A DNA stretch of 64,000 bases from an uncultured Phascolarctobacterium sp. Its GTDB lineage: Bacteria > Bacillota > Negativicutes > Acidaminococcales > Acidaminococcaceae. The notes under the pieces were generated by a model, which worked only from the letters and a program-made list of their open reading frames with translations, ran no database searches and was not told the origin of the DNA. Shown here one piece after another: positions 48,333-56,773 of the stretch (the first letter of the stretch is position 1; every line of letters starts with the position of its first letter). Made by a program: the position numbers and the translations under genes. The stretch covers positions 20,019 through 84,018 of the forward strand of contig CAJKLD010000004.1 in NCBI GenBank assembly GCA_905200645.1, in the 5' to 3' direction.

Positions 48333-50477
48333 ATGAAGGAAATCAAAATTGCGCTGGTAGGCAATCCTAACTGCGGCAAAACTACTATGTTTAACGAGTT
48401 GACCGGTTCTAAGCAATATGTAGGCAACTGGCCCGGTGTTACTGTAGAAAAAAAAGAGGGACGTCTTAAAGGCTGCGACAATGTGGTTGTAACAGACCTT
48501 CCCGGTATTTATTCTTTGTCCCCGTATACTTTGGAGGAAGTTATTTCCCGTAAGTATTTGCTGGAAAATAATGTAGACTCTATTTTAAATTTGGTGGACG
48601 GTTCTAATATTGAGCGCAACTTGTATCTGACTACACAGATTGCAGAAATGGGCGTACCCGTGGCCATTGCCATGAATATGATGGATATTGTGCGCAACAA
48701 CGGCGACCGTCTTAACTTAAAAAAGCTTTCTGAAGCGTTAGGTTGTACTATTGTAGAAACCTCTGCTCTGCGCAGCGAGGGTACTAAGGAGGCGGCAGAG
48801 GCGGCTGTAAAAGCTGCGGGAAACTCTGCTCCTAAATATTTGCGCTTTTGTGATGAGGTAGAAGCTGCTTTGAAAGCTATTAAGCAGATAGCGACTGCCA
48901 AAATTGCAGGCGCTGGTGAGCGCTGGCTGGCTGTAAAAATTTTTGAGCGCGACGCACAAATTATGGCGGCGCTAAACTTTACCGAAGCCGAACAAGCGCA
49001 CTTGGAAGAAATTATCACCGCCTGCGAAGATGCGCTGGACGATGACAGCGAAAGCATTATTACCAACGAGCGTTATAATTATATTACCGATTTAATAAGC
49101 AAAACTGTTGTTAAAGGACAGATTGGTTTGACAACCTCCGATAAAATCGACCGCATTGTGACGAATCGCTTTTTGGCGCTGCCAATTTTTGCTGTGGTAA
49201 TGTTCTTAGTTTATTATATTGCCGTTGATTCTCTTGGCACCATTGTAACCGATTTTACCAACAATACCTTGTTTGGCGAATGGATTATGCCCTGGGTGCA
49301 GGAAAAGCTGGAAGCTGCAGGTACCGAGGAATGGCTTGTTTCCTTAGTAGTCGACGGCATTATCGGCGGTATCGGCGCTCCGTTGGGCTTTGCTCCGCAA
49401 ATGACTATCGTGTTTTTGCTGCTGAGCTTTTTGGAAGACTGCGGTTATATGGCGCGTGTAGCTTTCATTATGGACCGTTTCTTCCGCCAATTTGGCATGA
49501 GCGGCAAAAGCTTTATTCCTCTGCTGATTTCCTCCGGCTGTGGTGTGCCGGGTATTATGGCCAGCCGTACTATTGAAAACGAAAAGGACCGTCGTTTGAC
49601 TATTATGACCACAACCTTTATTCCTTGTGGTGCTAAGCTGCCGGTTATTGCGCTGCTTAGCGGCGCAATTATGGGCGGTGAGTGGTATATGGCGCCGATA
49701 ATGTACTTTATCGGATTCTTTGCCGTAGTTACCTCCTGTATTATTTTGAAAAAAAGCGAGCTTTTTGCCGGAGACCCTGCTCCCTTTGTTATGGAAATGC
49801 CTCCGTATCATCTGCCGGCTGCGAAAAACGTACTGCTGCATACTTGGGAGCGCGTAGCCGGTTTCCTCAAAAAAGCCGGTACGATTATTTTCCTCTGCTG
49901 TGTAGCTATGTGGTTCTTGGCTAGCTATGGTTTTATTGATGGCAGTCTGGCTATGGTAGAAGAAATCGAGCAAAGTCTGATTGCTATGATTGGTTCCGCT
50001 TTGGCGCCTGTATTTGCTCCTTTAGGTTTTGCCAGCTGGCAGGCTGTTGCCGCCGCATTTTCAGGCTTTGTGGCTAAGGAAGCGATTGTCAGCACCTTGG
50101 CAATTCTTGCCGGGTTGGCCGAGGCTACGGAAGAAGAGCTTGATTTGTGGAACGCCGTTATGGCTATGTTTCCCAGCGCTGTGGCTGCCTTTTCCTTCTT
50201 GGTATTCAACCTGCTGGATTCTCCGTGCCTAGCAGCGATTTCTACTATGAGCCAGGAAATGAACAGCAAAAAATGGACCATTTGTACCATTTTGTTCCAA
50301 AACCTGTATGCTTACAGTGTGTGTTTGGTTATGTATCAGCTAGGGCGCGTGTTTGTTGGCGGCGAAGCTTTTAACGCGGGAACAGCGGCAGCAGCAGTGC
50401 TGTTGGTTGGCTTTGTGTATCTTTTGGTGCGTCCTGCCAAAAAGGGCGGTAAAAATGTTTTGAGCGTAGAAGCGTAA
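48333..50477 (+). CDS. feoB: Ferrous iron transport protein B
   Basis: 714 residues. The N-terminal G-domain has G1 Gly-Asn-Pro-Asn-Cys-Gly-Lys-Thr-Thr (9-17), G3 Asp-Leu-Pro-Gly-Ile-Tyr-Ser-Leu (about 54-61), and G4 Asn-Met-Met-Asp near 116. A helical GDI region follows, then about eight to ten membrane helices with two Gate motifs, including Ser-Ser-Gly-Cys-Gly-Val-Pro-Gly-Ile-Met-Ala near 395-405 and Pro-Cys-Gly-Ala-Lys-Leu-Pro. It imports Fe(II) in anaerobes. It is 12 bases downstream of the second feoA. Confidence 0.97.
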   Translation: MKEIKIALVGNPNCGKTTMFNELTGSKQYVGNWPGVTVEKKEGRLKGCDNVVVTDLPGIYSLSPYTLEEVISRKYLLENNVDSILNLVDGSNIERNLYLTTQIAEMGVPVAIAMNMMDIVRNNGDRLNLKKLSEALGCTIVETSALRSEGTKEAAEAAVKAAGNSAPKYLRFCDEVEAALKAIKQIATAKIAGAGERWLAVKIFERDAQIMAALNFTEAEQAHLEEIITACEDALDDDSESIITNERYNYITDLISKTVVKGQIGLTTSDKIDRIVTNRFLALPIFAVVMFLVYYIAVDSLGTIVTDFTNNTLFGEWIMPWVQEKLEAAGTEEWLVSLVVDGIIGGIGAPLGFAPQMTIVFLLLSFLEDCGYMARVAFIMDRFFRQFGMSGKSFIPLLISSGCGVPGIMASRTIENEKDRRLTIMTTTFIPCGAKLPVIALLSGAIMGGEWYMAPIMYFIGFFAVVTSCIILKKSELFAGDPAPFVMEMPPYHLPAAKNVLLHTWERVAGFLKKAGTIIFLCCVAMWFLASYGFIDGSLAMVEEIEQSLIAMIGSALAPVFAPLGFASWQAVAAAFSGFVAKEAIVSTLAILAGLAEATEEELDLWNAVMAMFPSAVAAFSFLVFNLLDSPCLAAISTMSQEMNSKKWTICTILFQNLYAYSVCLVMYQLGRVFVGGEAFNAGTAAAAVLLVGFVYLLVRPAKKGGKNVLSVEA

Positions 50478-50509
50478 AAATTGATGTATAATAGAAACGA
50501 GGTGTAACA

Positions 50510-50668
50510 ATGGCTACCTGGGTAGTAGCGCTGCTGGTTATTGGCGCTGTATATTTGGCAGCAAAGCATATTTGGCATACGCATAAGCAGGGCGGCTGCG
50601 TCGGCTGCGACGCCTGCACCAAAGGCTGCTGCCATTGTACCAATATCAAAGTTCTTAAAAAGCAATAA
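50510..50668 (+). CDS. FeoB-associated Cys-rich membrane protein
   Basis: A 52-residue product. One N-terminal membrane helix (about 4-20) is followed by a short cytoplasmic tail with Gly-Gly-Cys-x2-Cys-x2-Cys-x3-Cys-Cys-x-Cys (Cys30, 33, 36, 40, 41, 43) and a basic end. This fits the FeoB-associated Cys-rich family that follows feoB in many Firmicutes and may bind an Fe-S cluster or Fe(II). ATG follows GAGGTG by eight bases; 32 bases after feoB. Confidence 0.85.
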   Translation: MATWVVALLVIGAVYLAAKHIWHTHKQGGCVGCDACTKGCCHCTNIKVLKKQ

Positions 50669-50733
50669 GCTGTGCCGTTCTAAAATTTTGAACGCTATAT
50701 ATTGTGGTATAAAAGAAAATATTCTACACCATC

Positions 50734-50761
50734 TTGACAACTGTATATAATGAGCTATAAT
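50734..50761 (+). promoter_or_regulatory. Consensus promoter upstream of the ZTP-type riboswitch
   Basis: TTGACA (50734-50739), 16-base spacer, TATAAT (50756-50761). Both hexamers are perfect consensus. Transcription should start near 50768, ten bases before the riboswitch. The gap from 50669 to here holds no terminator that I can see for feo. Confidence 0.9.
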
Positions 50762-50777
50762 AGAAGTACAATCTAAA

Positions 50778-50876
50778 ACAATACAGACTCCTGACGGATG
50801 AGTGGAGCTTACCACGTGGACTGTATTGTGATGTAGCCGACCGTCTGGGCAAGCACCTGCTGCCCAGACTTTTTTA
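50778..50876 (+). ncRNA. ZTP (pfl-motif) riboswitch with intrinsic terminator
   Basis: The first stem is a perfect nine-base pair, ACAATACAG (50778-50786) with CTGTATTGT (50821-50829), enclosing CCTGACGG and a GTGG/CCAC hairpin. The conserved second part GCCGACCGTCTGGGCA follows (50836-50851); CCGUCUGGGC-type sequence is the pfl/ZTP hallmark. GACGG (50793-50797) can pair with CCGTC (50841-50845) as the known pseudoknot. The terminator GTCTGGGCA/TGCCCAGAC (50843-50869) plus T6 shares those bases, so ligand binding would block it and switch the downstream gene on. The natural ligand ZTP/ZMP signals lack of 10-formyl-tetrahydrofolate. The regulated gene is the OFA-family transporter 83 bases downstream. 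Confidence 0.85.
50843..50876 (+). terminator. Riboswitch-controlled terminator
   Basis: Perfect nine-base stem GTCTGGGCA / TGCCCAGAC with a nine-base loop and a T-run. The left arm is part of the riboswitch core, giving the mutually exclusive folding expected of a genetic switch. Confidence 0.88.
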
Positions 50877-50958
50877 TTGTTTTGCGCAAAGCAGTAATAA
50901 AAGTCCGGCATTACGGGTGCTTCAACTTTATTTACAACAAAGAAGAGAGGTAATCACA

Positions 50959-52173
50959 ATGCAGCAAACGAAAAATAGATGGCTGATAGTTTTGGCAGCC
51001 ATCGGTATTCACATTTCAATAGGCTCCGTGTATGCGTGGAGTGTTTTAACCCGGCCGATTATGGGGGCGATGGGGTTCAGCTTACAGCAGGTAACCTGGA
51101 CTTTTAGTTTGGCGATTTTATTTTTAGGCACTTCTGCCGGCTTTTTGGGTACTTATGTTGAGCGCATGGGCCCACGTAAGAGCGGCCTTATTGCCGCCGC
51201 CTTTTTTGGTACGGGTATGCTGGGTACGGCTTACGCCTTAAGTCAGCACAGCTTAATGCTGATGTATCTGTTTTACGGCGTTATCGGCGGCATTGGTTTG
51301 GGCACCGGCTATATTACGCCGGTATCTACGCTGGTAAAATGGTTTCCTAATAACCGCGGCTTGGCGACAGGCTTGGCTATTATGGGCTTCGGCTTTGCCA
51401 GTCTGGTTGCCGGTCCTTTAATGCAGCTCTTGATTGCCGAATACGGCTTGATACAGAATTTTATCATTTTAGGCTGCGTGTATATTTTGGTGATGGTTTG
51501 CTCTGCTTTATATTTGGAGCCTCCCAAAGTGCCTGCCTTTACCTCCAAGGGTACGCACAAGGTGCATGTAGATAACAATCTGCCTAAGCAGTACACCGTG
51601 AACGAAGCTATGAAAACTTGGCAGTTTTATGCTTTGTGGTGGGTGTTCTTTACAAATATCACCTGCGGTATCGGTCTGTTGGCGGTGGCTTCGCCCATGG
51701 CGCAGGAGGTAATCAAAATGTCGCCTATGGCTGCGGCTTCTATGGTTGGTATTATAGGCCTGCTAAACGGCGGCGGCCGCATTGTCTGGTCAACTATTTC
51801 TGACTATATCGGCAGACGCAATACGTATATTGCTTTTTTTGCCATTGAGATTATCGCTTTTTATCTGTTGGCAGGTGTAACGGACAGCTTTTTGTTCCAG
51901 ACTTTGATTTTTCTTATTATTACCTGCTACGGCGGCGGTTTTTCCTGTATGCCTGCGTATTTAAGCGATATTTACGGTACCAAACAGTTAAGCGCCATTC
52001 ACGGACGCATTTTAACGGCCTGGGGTTTGGCCGGTATTGCCGGTCCTTTGCTGCTGAGCCAAATTTATGAACGTACCCATAGCTACAGTGTAACGCTGTA
52101 TTTTTTTAGCGGCTGCTTTATTTTGAGTTTAGCGATTGCTTTAGTGCTGAAATATAAGGCGGAAATTAAATAA
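50959..52173 (+). CDS. OFA-family major facilitator (oxalate/formate antiporter-like)
   Basis: 404 residues, 12 membrane helices. OFA hallmarks are Gly-Ser-Val-Tyr-Ala-Trp-Ser-Val near 20-27 (helix 1), Gly-x-Gly-Leu-Gly-Thr-Gly-Tyr-Ile-Thr-Pro-Val-Ser near 113-125, and Tyr-Gly-Gly-Gly-Phe-Ser-Cys-Met-Pro-Ala-Tyr near 323-333. Substrates of the family include formate, oxalate and other small carboxylates. The ZTP riboswitch in its leader links it to one-carbon metabolism, favouring formate or a related metabolite. ATG at 50959 lies after GAGAGG. A stand-alone gene. Confidence 0.85.
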   Translation: MQQTKNRWLIVLAAIGIHISIGSVYAWSVLTRPIMGAMGFSLQQVTWTFSLAILFLGTSAGFLGTYVERMGPRKSGLIAAAFFGTGMLGTAYALSQHSLMLMYLFYGVIGGIGLGTGYITPVSTLVKWFPNNRGLATGLAIMGFGFASLVAGPLMQLLIAEYGLIQNFIILGCVYILVMVCSALYLEPPKVPAFTSKGTHKVHVDNNLPKQYTVNEAMKTWQFYALWWVFFTNITCGIGLLAVASPMAQEVIKMSPMAAASMVGIIGLLNGGGRIVWSTISDYIGRRNTYIAFFAIEIIAFYLLAGVTDSFLFQTLIFLIITCYGGGFSCMPAYLSDIYGTKQLSAIHGRILTAWGLAGIAGPLLLSQIYERTHSYSVTLYFFSGCFILSLAIALVLKYKAEIK

Positions 52174-52190
52174 AAGGCTGCTAAAAACTG

Positions 52191-52219
52191 TTGACACCTG
52201 CCCGTGAACTTGTTAAGAT
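52191..52219 (+). promoter_or_regulatory. Promoter for the T-box-valS transcript
   Basis: TTGACA (52191-52196), 17-base spacer, TAAGAT (52214-52219). The leader transcript starts just before the T-box stem I. Confidence 0.7.
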
Positions 52220-52229
52220 ATAATGTATA

Positions 52230-52477
52230 AAATTTATATATCTAAAAGCAAGGAACGGAAGGATTTTTGCCGGTAGGCGCTTGAGAGAGGCAGCGGTTGG
52301 TGCAAGCTGCGTGTGTCGAGGTAAAGATTGTAGTCCGGGAGCTGTCCCGCTGAAATATTAGTAGGCAGGAACGTCTGCACACGTTACGTGCTTTGAGTGC
52401 TTTGCGTTTGCTGCGTGAAGAAGATAGGTGGTACCACGATAATATGCGCCCTGTCCTTTTTAGGACGGGGCTTTTTA
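52230..52477 (+). ncRNA. T-box leader of valS
   Basis: The diagnostic T-box sequence AGGTGGTACCACG is at 52426-52438. Upstream is a long stem I region with AGAGAGG and GGTGCAAGC-type distal elements (about 52284-52309). It is followed by the terminator GCCCTGTCC/GGACGGGGC with a T-run (52447-52476), which competes with the T-box antiterminator. Uncharged tRNA-Val would bind the specifier loop and the UGGU of the T-box and allow read-through. The specifier is probably a GUN codon; GTA at about 52320 is the best candidate, but I did not resolve the fold. Confidence 0.9.
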
Positions 52478-52495
52478 ATTTAAGGAGGATTTACA

Positions 52496-55150
52496 ATGGG
52501 CGAGGAGCACAATATTCCTAAGACTTATGACCCTGCTTCCGTAGAGAAGAAATGGTATGAGTTTTGGGAAAAAAATCGTTATTTTCATGCTGAAGTAGAG
52601 GAAGGGAACAAGGCTTTTAGCATTGTGATTCCGCCTCCGAATATTACCGGCCAATTACATATGGGACATGCGCTGGACAATACTTTACAGGATATTTTGA
52701 TTCGTTGGCACCGCATGATGGGTCACAATACTCTGTGGATGCCCGGTTATGACCATGCAGGTTTGGCTACCCAAATTAAGGTAGAAGAGGTTATCAAAAA
52801 AGAAGAAGGCAAAACCCGCTATGATTTGGGACGCGAGAAATTTTTAAAACGCGTTTGGGAATGGAAGGAACAATACGGCGACCGCATTATCAACCAGCTG
52901 AAGCATTTAGGTGTTTCCTGCGATTGGGAGCGTAAACGCTTTACTATGGATGAAGGCTGCTCTAAGGCTGTGCGCGAAGTATTCTGCACTTTGTTTGAAA
53001 AAGGTTTGATTTATAAAGGCACCCGCATTACCAACTGGTGCGTAAACTGCAACACAGCGCTTTCTGATATTGAAGTAGAGCATAAGGATGATCCGGGGCA
53101 TCTGTGGTATTTCCGTTATCCGGTTGTGGAAGAAGAAGGTACCTATCTGACTATTGCTACCACTCGTCCGGAAACTATTCCCGGCGATACTGCGGTGGCA
53201 GTTAATCCGGCGGATCCGCGTTACGGTCATTTAGTAGGCAAAACCTTGCGCCTGCCTGCCAACGGACGCATTATTCCTATTATCGCCGACAGCTATGTTG
53301 ATTTGGAATTTGGTACCGGCGCTGTAAAAATTACTCCGTCCCACGACCCCAACGACTATGAAATGGGTATTCGTCACAATCTGCCCAGCGTAGTGGTTAT
53401 AGGTATGGACGGCAAAATGACTGCCGAAGCCGGCAAATATGAAGGCCAAACCCGCGAAGAATGCCGCAAAAATATTGTTGCCGATTTAGAGGCAGAGGGC
53501 TATCTCGTAAAAATCGAGGAGCATGCTCATGCTGTTGGTCACTGCCAACGCTGCGGCTGTGTTGTCGAGCCTTTGGTTTCTACCCAATGGTTTGTAAAAA
53601 TGGAGCCCTTGGTTAAGGCTGCTGTAGACTGCGTAAACGACGGCCGCACTCAATTTGTACCGGAACGTTTTACCAAAACTTATACGGGCTGGATGGATAA
53701 TATCCGCGATTGGTGTATTTCCCGTCAGATTTGGTGGGGTCACCGCATTCCCGTTTGGTATTGCGACGACTGCGGCGAAATGTCTGCCAGCCGTACCGAC
53801 TTAACTGTTTGCCCTAAATGCGGCAGCACGCATATCCATCAGGATGAAGACGCTTTGGACACCTGGTTCAGCAGCGCTTTGTGGCCGTTCTCTACTATGG
53901 GCTGGCCCGATAAAACTCCGCTCTTAAAACAATTTTATCCTACCAGCGTATTGGTAACCGGCTATGATATCATTTTCTTCTGGGTTGCGCGTATGCTGAT
54001 TATGGGCATGGAATTTATGCAGGATATTCCCTTTGAAAAGGTATTCATCCACGGCCTGGTACGCGACAGCCAGGGCCGCAAAATGTCTAAATCCTTAGGC
54101 AACGGTATCGACCCCTTGGAGGTTATTGATAAATATGGCGCTGACACTCTGCGCTTTATGCTGATTACCGGCAACACTCCGGGTAACGATATGCGCTTCT
54201 ATTGGGAGCGTGTAGAGGCAACACGCAACTTTGCCAATAAGATTTGGAATGCTTCCCGTTTTGCTTTGATGAATATGGAGGGCTACGACCCCAACGCTAA
54301 GTTGGCACCTTACACTTTGGCTGACAAATGGATTCTTTCCCGCTTGCAGCACACCTCTAAGGGCGTTACCGAAATGTTGGAGAAATTCGAGCTGGGCGAG
54401 GCCGGCCGCATGATTTACGACTTTATCTGGGGCGAGGTCTGCGACTGGTATATCGAGTTGGCTAAACCACGTCTATACAATAAGGAAAACGCCGAAGAAC
54501 GTGCTACGGCACAGCATGTTTTGGCTAAGGTGCTCACCAGCGCTATGCAGCTTTTGCATCCCTATATGCCGTTTATTACAGAAGAAATTTATCAATGCTT
54601 GCCCCATGAAGCAAGCAGCATTATGATTTCTAAATGGCCGTTTGCTGAAGCTGTGCTGATTGACGATGAAGCAGAGCGCCTGATGGGCGCAATCATGGAA
54701 AGCATTAAGGCAGTTCGCAATATGCGTGCCGAGGTTAACGTACCGCCCGGAAAGAAGGTTCCTGCCACCATGCTGGTAGCGGAGGATTTGAAGGCAGGCG
54801 TAGAAGCTAACGCTAATTATATTCATTTGATGGGCGCTATCAGCGAGCTGACTGTTTTGGCGGATACTGCCGCTAAACCGGAGAACGCTATGGCCGCTGT
54901 AGTTTCCGGCATTGAAGTATATCTGCCGCTGGCAGGTCTTATCGACGTAGAAAAGGAAACTGCCCGTCTGAACAAAGAGCTGGCTGCTATTGACAAAGAG
55001 CTGAACCGCGTTGAAGGCAAGCTGGGCAACGCAGGCTTCCTGGCTAAAGCGCCTGATGCCGTTATTGCTAAAGAAAAGGCTAAGGCCGAAGAATTAAACG
55101 GCAAGAAAACTGCTATCAACGAGCGTCTGGCTTATTTGAAAACACTGTAA
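52496..55150 (+). CDS. valS: Valyl-tRNA synthetase
   Basis: 884 residues, class I. HIGH motif His-Met-Gly-His with Pro-Pro-Pro-Asn-Ile-Thr-Gly-Gln-Leu (about 48-60), an editing domain (~200-400) including Thr-Thr-Arg-Pro-Glu-Thr-Ile-Pro-Gly-Asp-Thr-Ala, KMSKS as Lys-Met-Ser-Lys-Ser near 526, anticodon domain (~610-760) and a C-terminal coiled coil (~815-884). A zinc-type Cys set is seen near 422-440. AAGGAGG ribosome site. Regulated by the T-box leader; followed by folC, a pairing frequent in Firmicutes. Confidence 0.97.
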   Translation: MGEEHNIPKTYDPASVEKKWYEFWEKNRYFHAEVEEGNKAFSIVIPPPNITGQLHMGHALDNTLQDILIRWHRMMGHNTLWMPGYDHAGLATQIKVEEVIKKEEGKTRYDLGREKFLKRVWEWKEQYGDRIINQLKHLGVSCDWERKRFTMDEGCSKAVREVFCTLFEKGLIYKGTRITNWCVNCNTALSDIEVEHKDDPGHLWYFRYPVVEEEGTYLTIATTRPETIPGDTAVAVNPADPRYGHLVGKTLRLPANGRIIPIIADSYVDLEFGTGAVKITPSHDPNDYEMGIRHNLPSVVVIGMDGKMTAEAGKYEGQTREECRKNIVADLEAEGYLVKIEEHAHAVGHCQRCGCVVEPLVSTQWFVKMEPLVKAAVDCVNDGRTQFVPERFTKTYTGWMDNIRDWCISRQIWWGHRIPVWYCDDCGEMSASRTDLTVCPKCGSTHIHQDEDALDTWFSSALWPFSTMGWPDKTPLLKQFYPTSVLVTGYDIIFFWVARMLIMGMEFMQDIPFEKVFIHGLVRDSQGRKMSKSLGNGIDPLEVIDKYGADTLRFMLITGNTPGNDMRFYWERVEATRNFANKIWNASRFALMNMEGYDPNAKLAPYTLADKWILSRLQHTSKGVTEMLEKFELGEAGRMIYDFIWGEVCDWYIELAKPRLYNKENAEERATAQHVLAKVLTSAMQLLHPYMPFITEEIYQCLPHEASSIMISKWPFAEAVLIDDEAERLMGAIMESIKAVRNMRAEVNVPPGKKVPATMLVAEDLKAGVEANANYIHLMGAISELTVLADTAAKPENAMAAVVSGIEVYLPLAGLIDVEKETARLNKELAAIDKELNRVEGKLGNAGFLAKAPDAVIAKEKAKAEELNGKKTAINERLAYLKTL

Positions 55151-55162
55151 TTGAAATTTTTT

Positions 55163-55219
55163 GAGCAATTTAGTGCTCACACCGGCGGGTGACTGCTGCT
55201 GTGAGCATATAAATTGCTC
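55163..55219 (+). repeat. Long imperfect hairpin between valS and folC
   Basis: GAGCAATTTA-G-TGCTCACA (55163-55181) pairs with TGTGAGCA-TA-TAAATTGCTC (55200-55219), closing an 18-base GC-rich loop. There is no proper T-run after it, so it may be a weak terminator, an mRNA-stabilising structure at the end of valS, or a leader element of folC. Confidence 0.6.
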
Positions 55220-55249
55220 TTGTGCTTTTCCTTACTTATGGAGGGTAAT

Positions 55250-56554
55250 ATGAATTATACGGAAAGCCTGGGCTATTTGGAAAGCCTGGGAAAATTCGGC
55301 ATTAAGCTGGGGATGGAGCGTATTGAGGGCCTCTTAAAGGAGCTTGATAATCCGGAGCAGAAAATTAAAACCGTACATGTAACAGGCACTAACGGCAAAG
55401 GCTCTGTTACCAGCATGATAACCAATATCTTATTGGCGGCTAATTTAAAGGTGGGTAAATTTACTTCGCCGCATTTAGTAAAATATAATGAGCGCATTAC
55501 TTTGAACGGCACGGATATCAGCGACGATGATTTTGCCATGCTTATCAGCGCCGTCAAGGTAGCTGCCGACAGCGTAGTAAAAAAAGGCGTATGTGAACAG
55601 CCCACGCAATTTGAGGTGCTGACCGCCGCCGCTTTTTTGTATTTTTATCTGCAAAAGGTGGATTACGCTGTTATTGAAGTTGGTATGGGCGGTCTGTGGG
55701 ATTCTACCAATGTGATTACGCCTGTGGTTTCGGTAATTACTAACGTGGCTTTGGACCATACCGACCGCTGCGGTAAAACCATCGAGCGCATTGCCATGCA
55801 AAAAGCGGGTATCATCAAAGAAAAGGTACCGGTGGTTACTGCTGCCGAGGGCAACGAAGCCTTAGGGCCGATTATCAGCTTTGCCATGTTTAAAGAGGCT
55901 CCGGTGTATCTTTACGGCAAAGCTTTTCGGGGTGAAGAGGTTCACGGCTCCATGGACGGACAGAAATTTACCTTGTACGCAGGCAATACTTATAGTTCTG
56001 TTTATGAAATCAAGCTGCCCGGCGAGCACCAAATTAAAAACACAAGCTTAGCCATTGTGGCATCCAAGCTTGTTTCTAAGCAGGATGACCGCATTAACGA
56101 GCTGGCGCTGCATATCGGCGTAGCCAATACGGTTTGGCCCGGTCGTTTGGAGCGCATTCACCGGCAGCCGGATATTATTTTGGATGGTGCTCATAATCCC
56201 AATGGTGCGGAGGCGCTGCGCAAGGCATTGGACAAGTATTATCCGGGGCAGAAGGTGCATTTTGTCTTTGGCATGATGGGGGACAAGGATATGAGCGGCG
56301 TCATCAAGACCTTGATTCATGGCGATGATGTGGTGTACACTGTGCGTGCGGACCAAGGGTATCGTGCGGCGGAGGCTGCAGATTTGGCGAAGCTGGTAGG
56401 ACCCCATGCGGTGCCTGTAGCTGATTTGGCAGAGGCCTATAAGCTTGCTATTGACGGCGCGGGTGTCGATGGCGTTGTCTGCGTGTGTGGCAGTCTGTAT
56501 TTAGTTGGTGAGTTTAAGAAGATGTTGTTAGAACAGCGCAGTAAGATGAATTAA
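55250..56554 (+). CDS. folC: Bifunctional folylpolyglutamate synthase / dihydrofolate synthase
   Basis: 434 residues of the Mur-ligase superfamily. P-loop Thr-Gly-Thr-Asn-Gly-Lys-Gly-Ser (about 45-52), Ser-Pro-His-Leu (near 73-76), Gly-Met-Gly-Gly-Leu-Trp-Asp-Ser-Thr-Asn (near 145-154), and Asp-Gly-Ala-His-Asn-Pro near 310 in the C-terminal domain. It adds glutamates to folates, and dihydropteroate to dihydrofolate. ATG at 55250 has GGAGGG; upstream in-frame codons lack a ribosome site. Confidence 0.94.
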   Translation: MNYTESLGYLESLGKFGIKLGMERIEGLLKELDNPEQKIKTVHVTGTNGKGSVTSMITNILLAANLKVGKFTSPHLVKYNERITLNGTDISDDDFAMLISAVKVAADSVVKKGVCEQPTQFEVLTAAAFLYFYLQKVDYAVIEVGMGGLWDSTNVITPVVSVITNVALDHTDRCGKTIERIAMQKAGIIKEKVPVVTAAEGNEALGPIISFAMFKEAPVYLYGKAFRGEEVHGSMDGQKFTLYAGNTYSSVYEIKLPGEHQIKNTSLAIVASKLVSKQDDRINELALHIGVANTVWPGRLERIHRQPDIILDGAHNPNGAEALRKALDKYYPGQKVHFVFGMMGDKDMSGVIKTLIHGDDVVYTVRADQGYRAAEAADLAKLVGPHAVPVADLAEAYKLAIDGAGVDGVVCVCGSLYLVGEFKKMLLEQRSKMN

Positions 56555-56566
56555 GGTCTGTATTTC

Positions 56567-56747
56567 GTAAATATAATAGTTCTCTCCGTCAAATGAGGTT
56601 TCTTAACGCCAATTTCGTCGGGAACAACGACGCAGCTGCGGTCAGAATTTGTTCGCAGGGAGCTTTTGGTTTTCGAGACACTTGCTGCTGTTGTTCCAAC
56701 GACTCATTGGCTAAAACCTCAATGACTTCGTGAACTATTATATTTAC
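56567..56747. repeat. 181-base imperfect palindrome with 16-base perfect terminal inverted repeats
   Basis: The ends are GTAAATATAATAGTTC and its exact reverse complement. Inside, GTCA-ATGAGGTTT pairs with AAACCTCA-TGAC, GCCAAT with ATTGGC, and TCGTCGGGAACAACGACGCAGC with the approximate complement GCTGCTGTTGTTCCAACGA. So nearly the whole element folds on itself around a centre near 56655. It codes for nothing. The size, terminal repeats and intergenic position suggest a MITE-like or REP-like element; no clear target-site duplication is seen. It fills almost all of the 219-base gap between folC and the O-antigen ligase-type gene. Confidence 0.75.
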
Positions 56748-56773
56748 TCAATTTGGTTTTAGGGATAGCTATA

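Noticed and set aside
49280..49973. Long open frames in other phases inside feoB
   Set aside because: They are out-of-frame shadows of a clear FeoB membrane domain and have no independent ribosome site or recognisable product.
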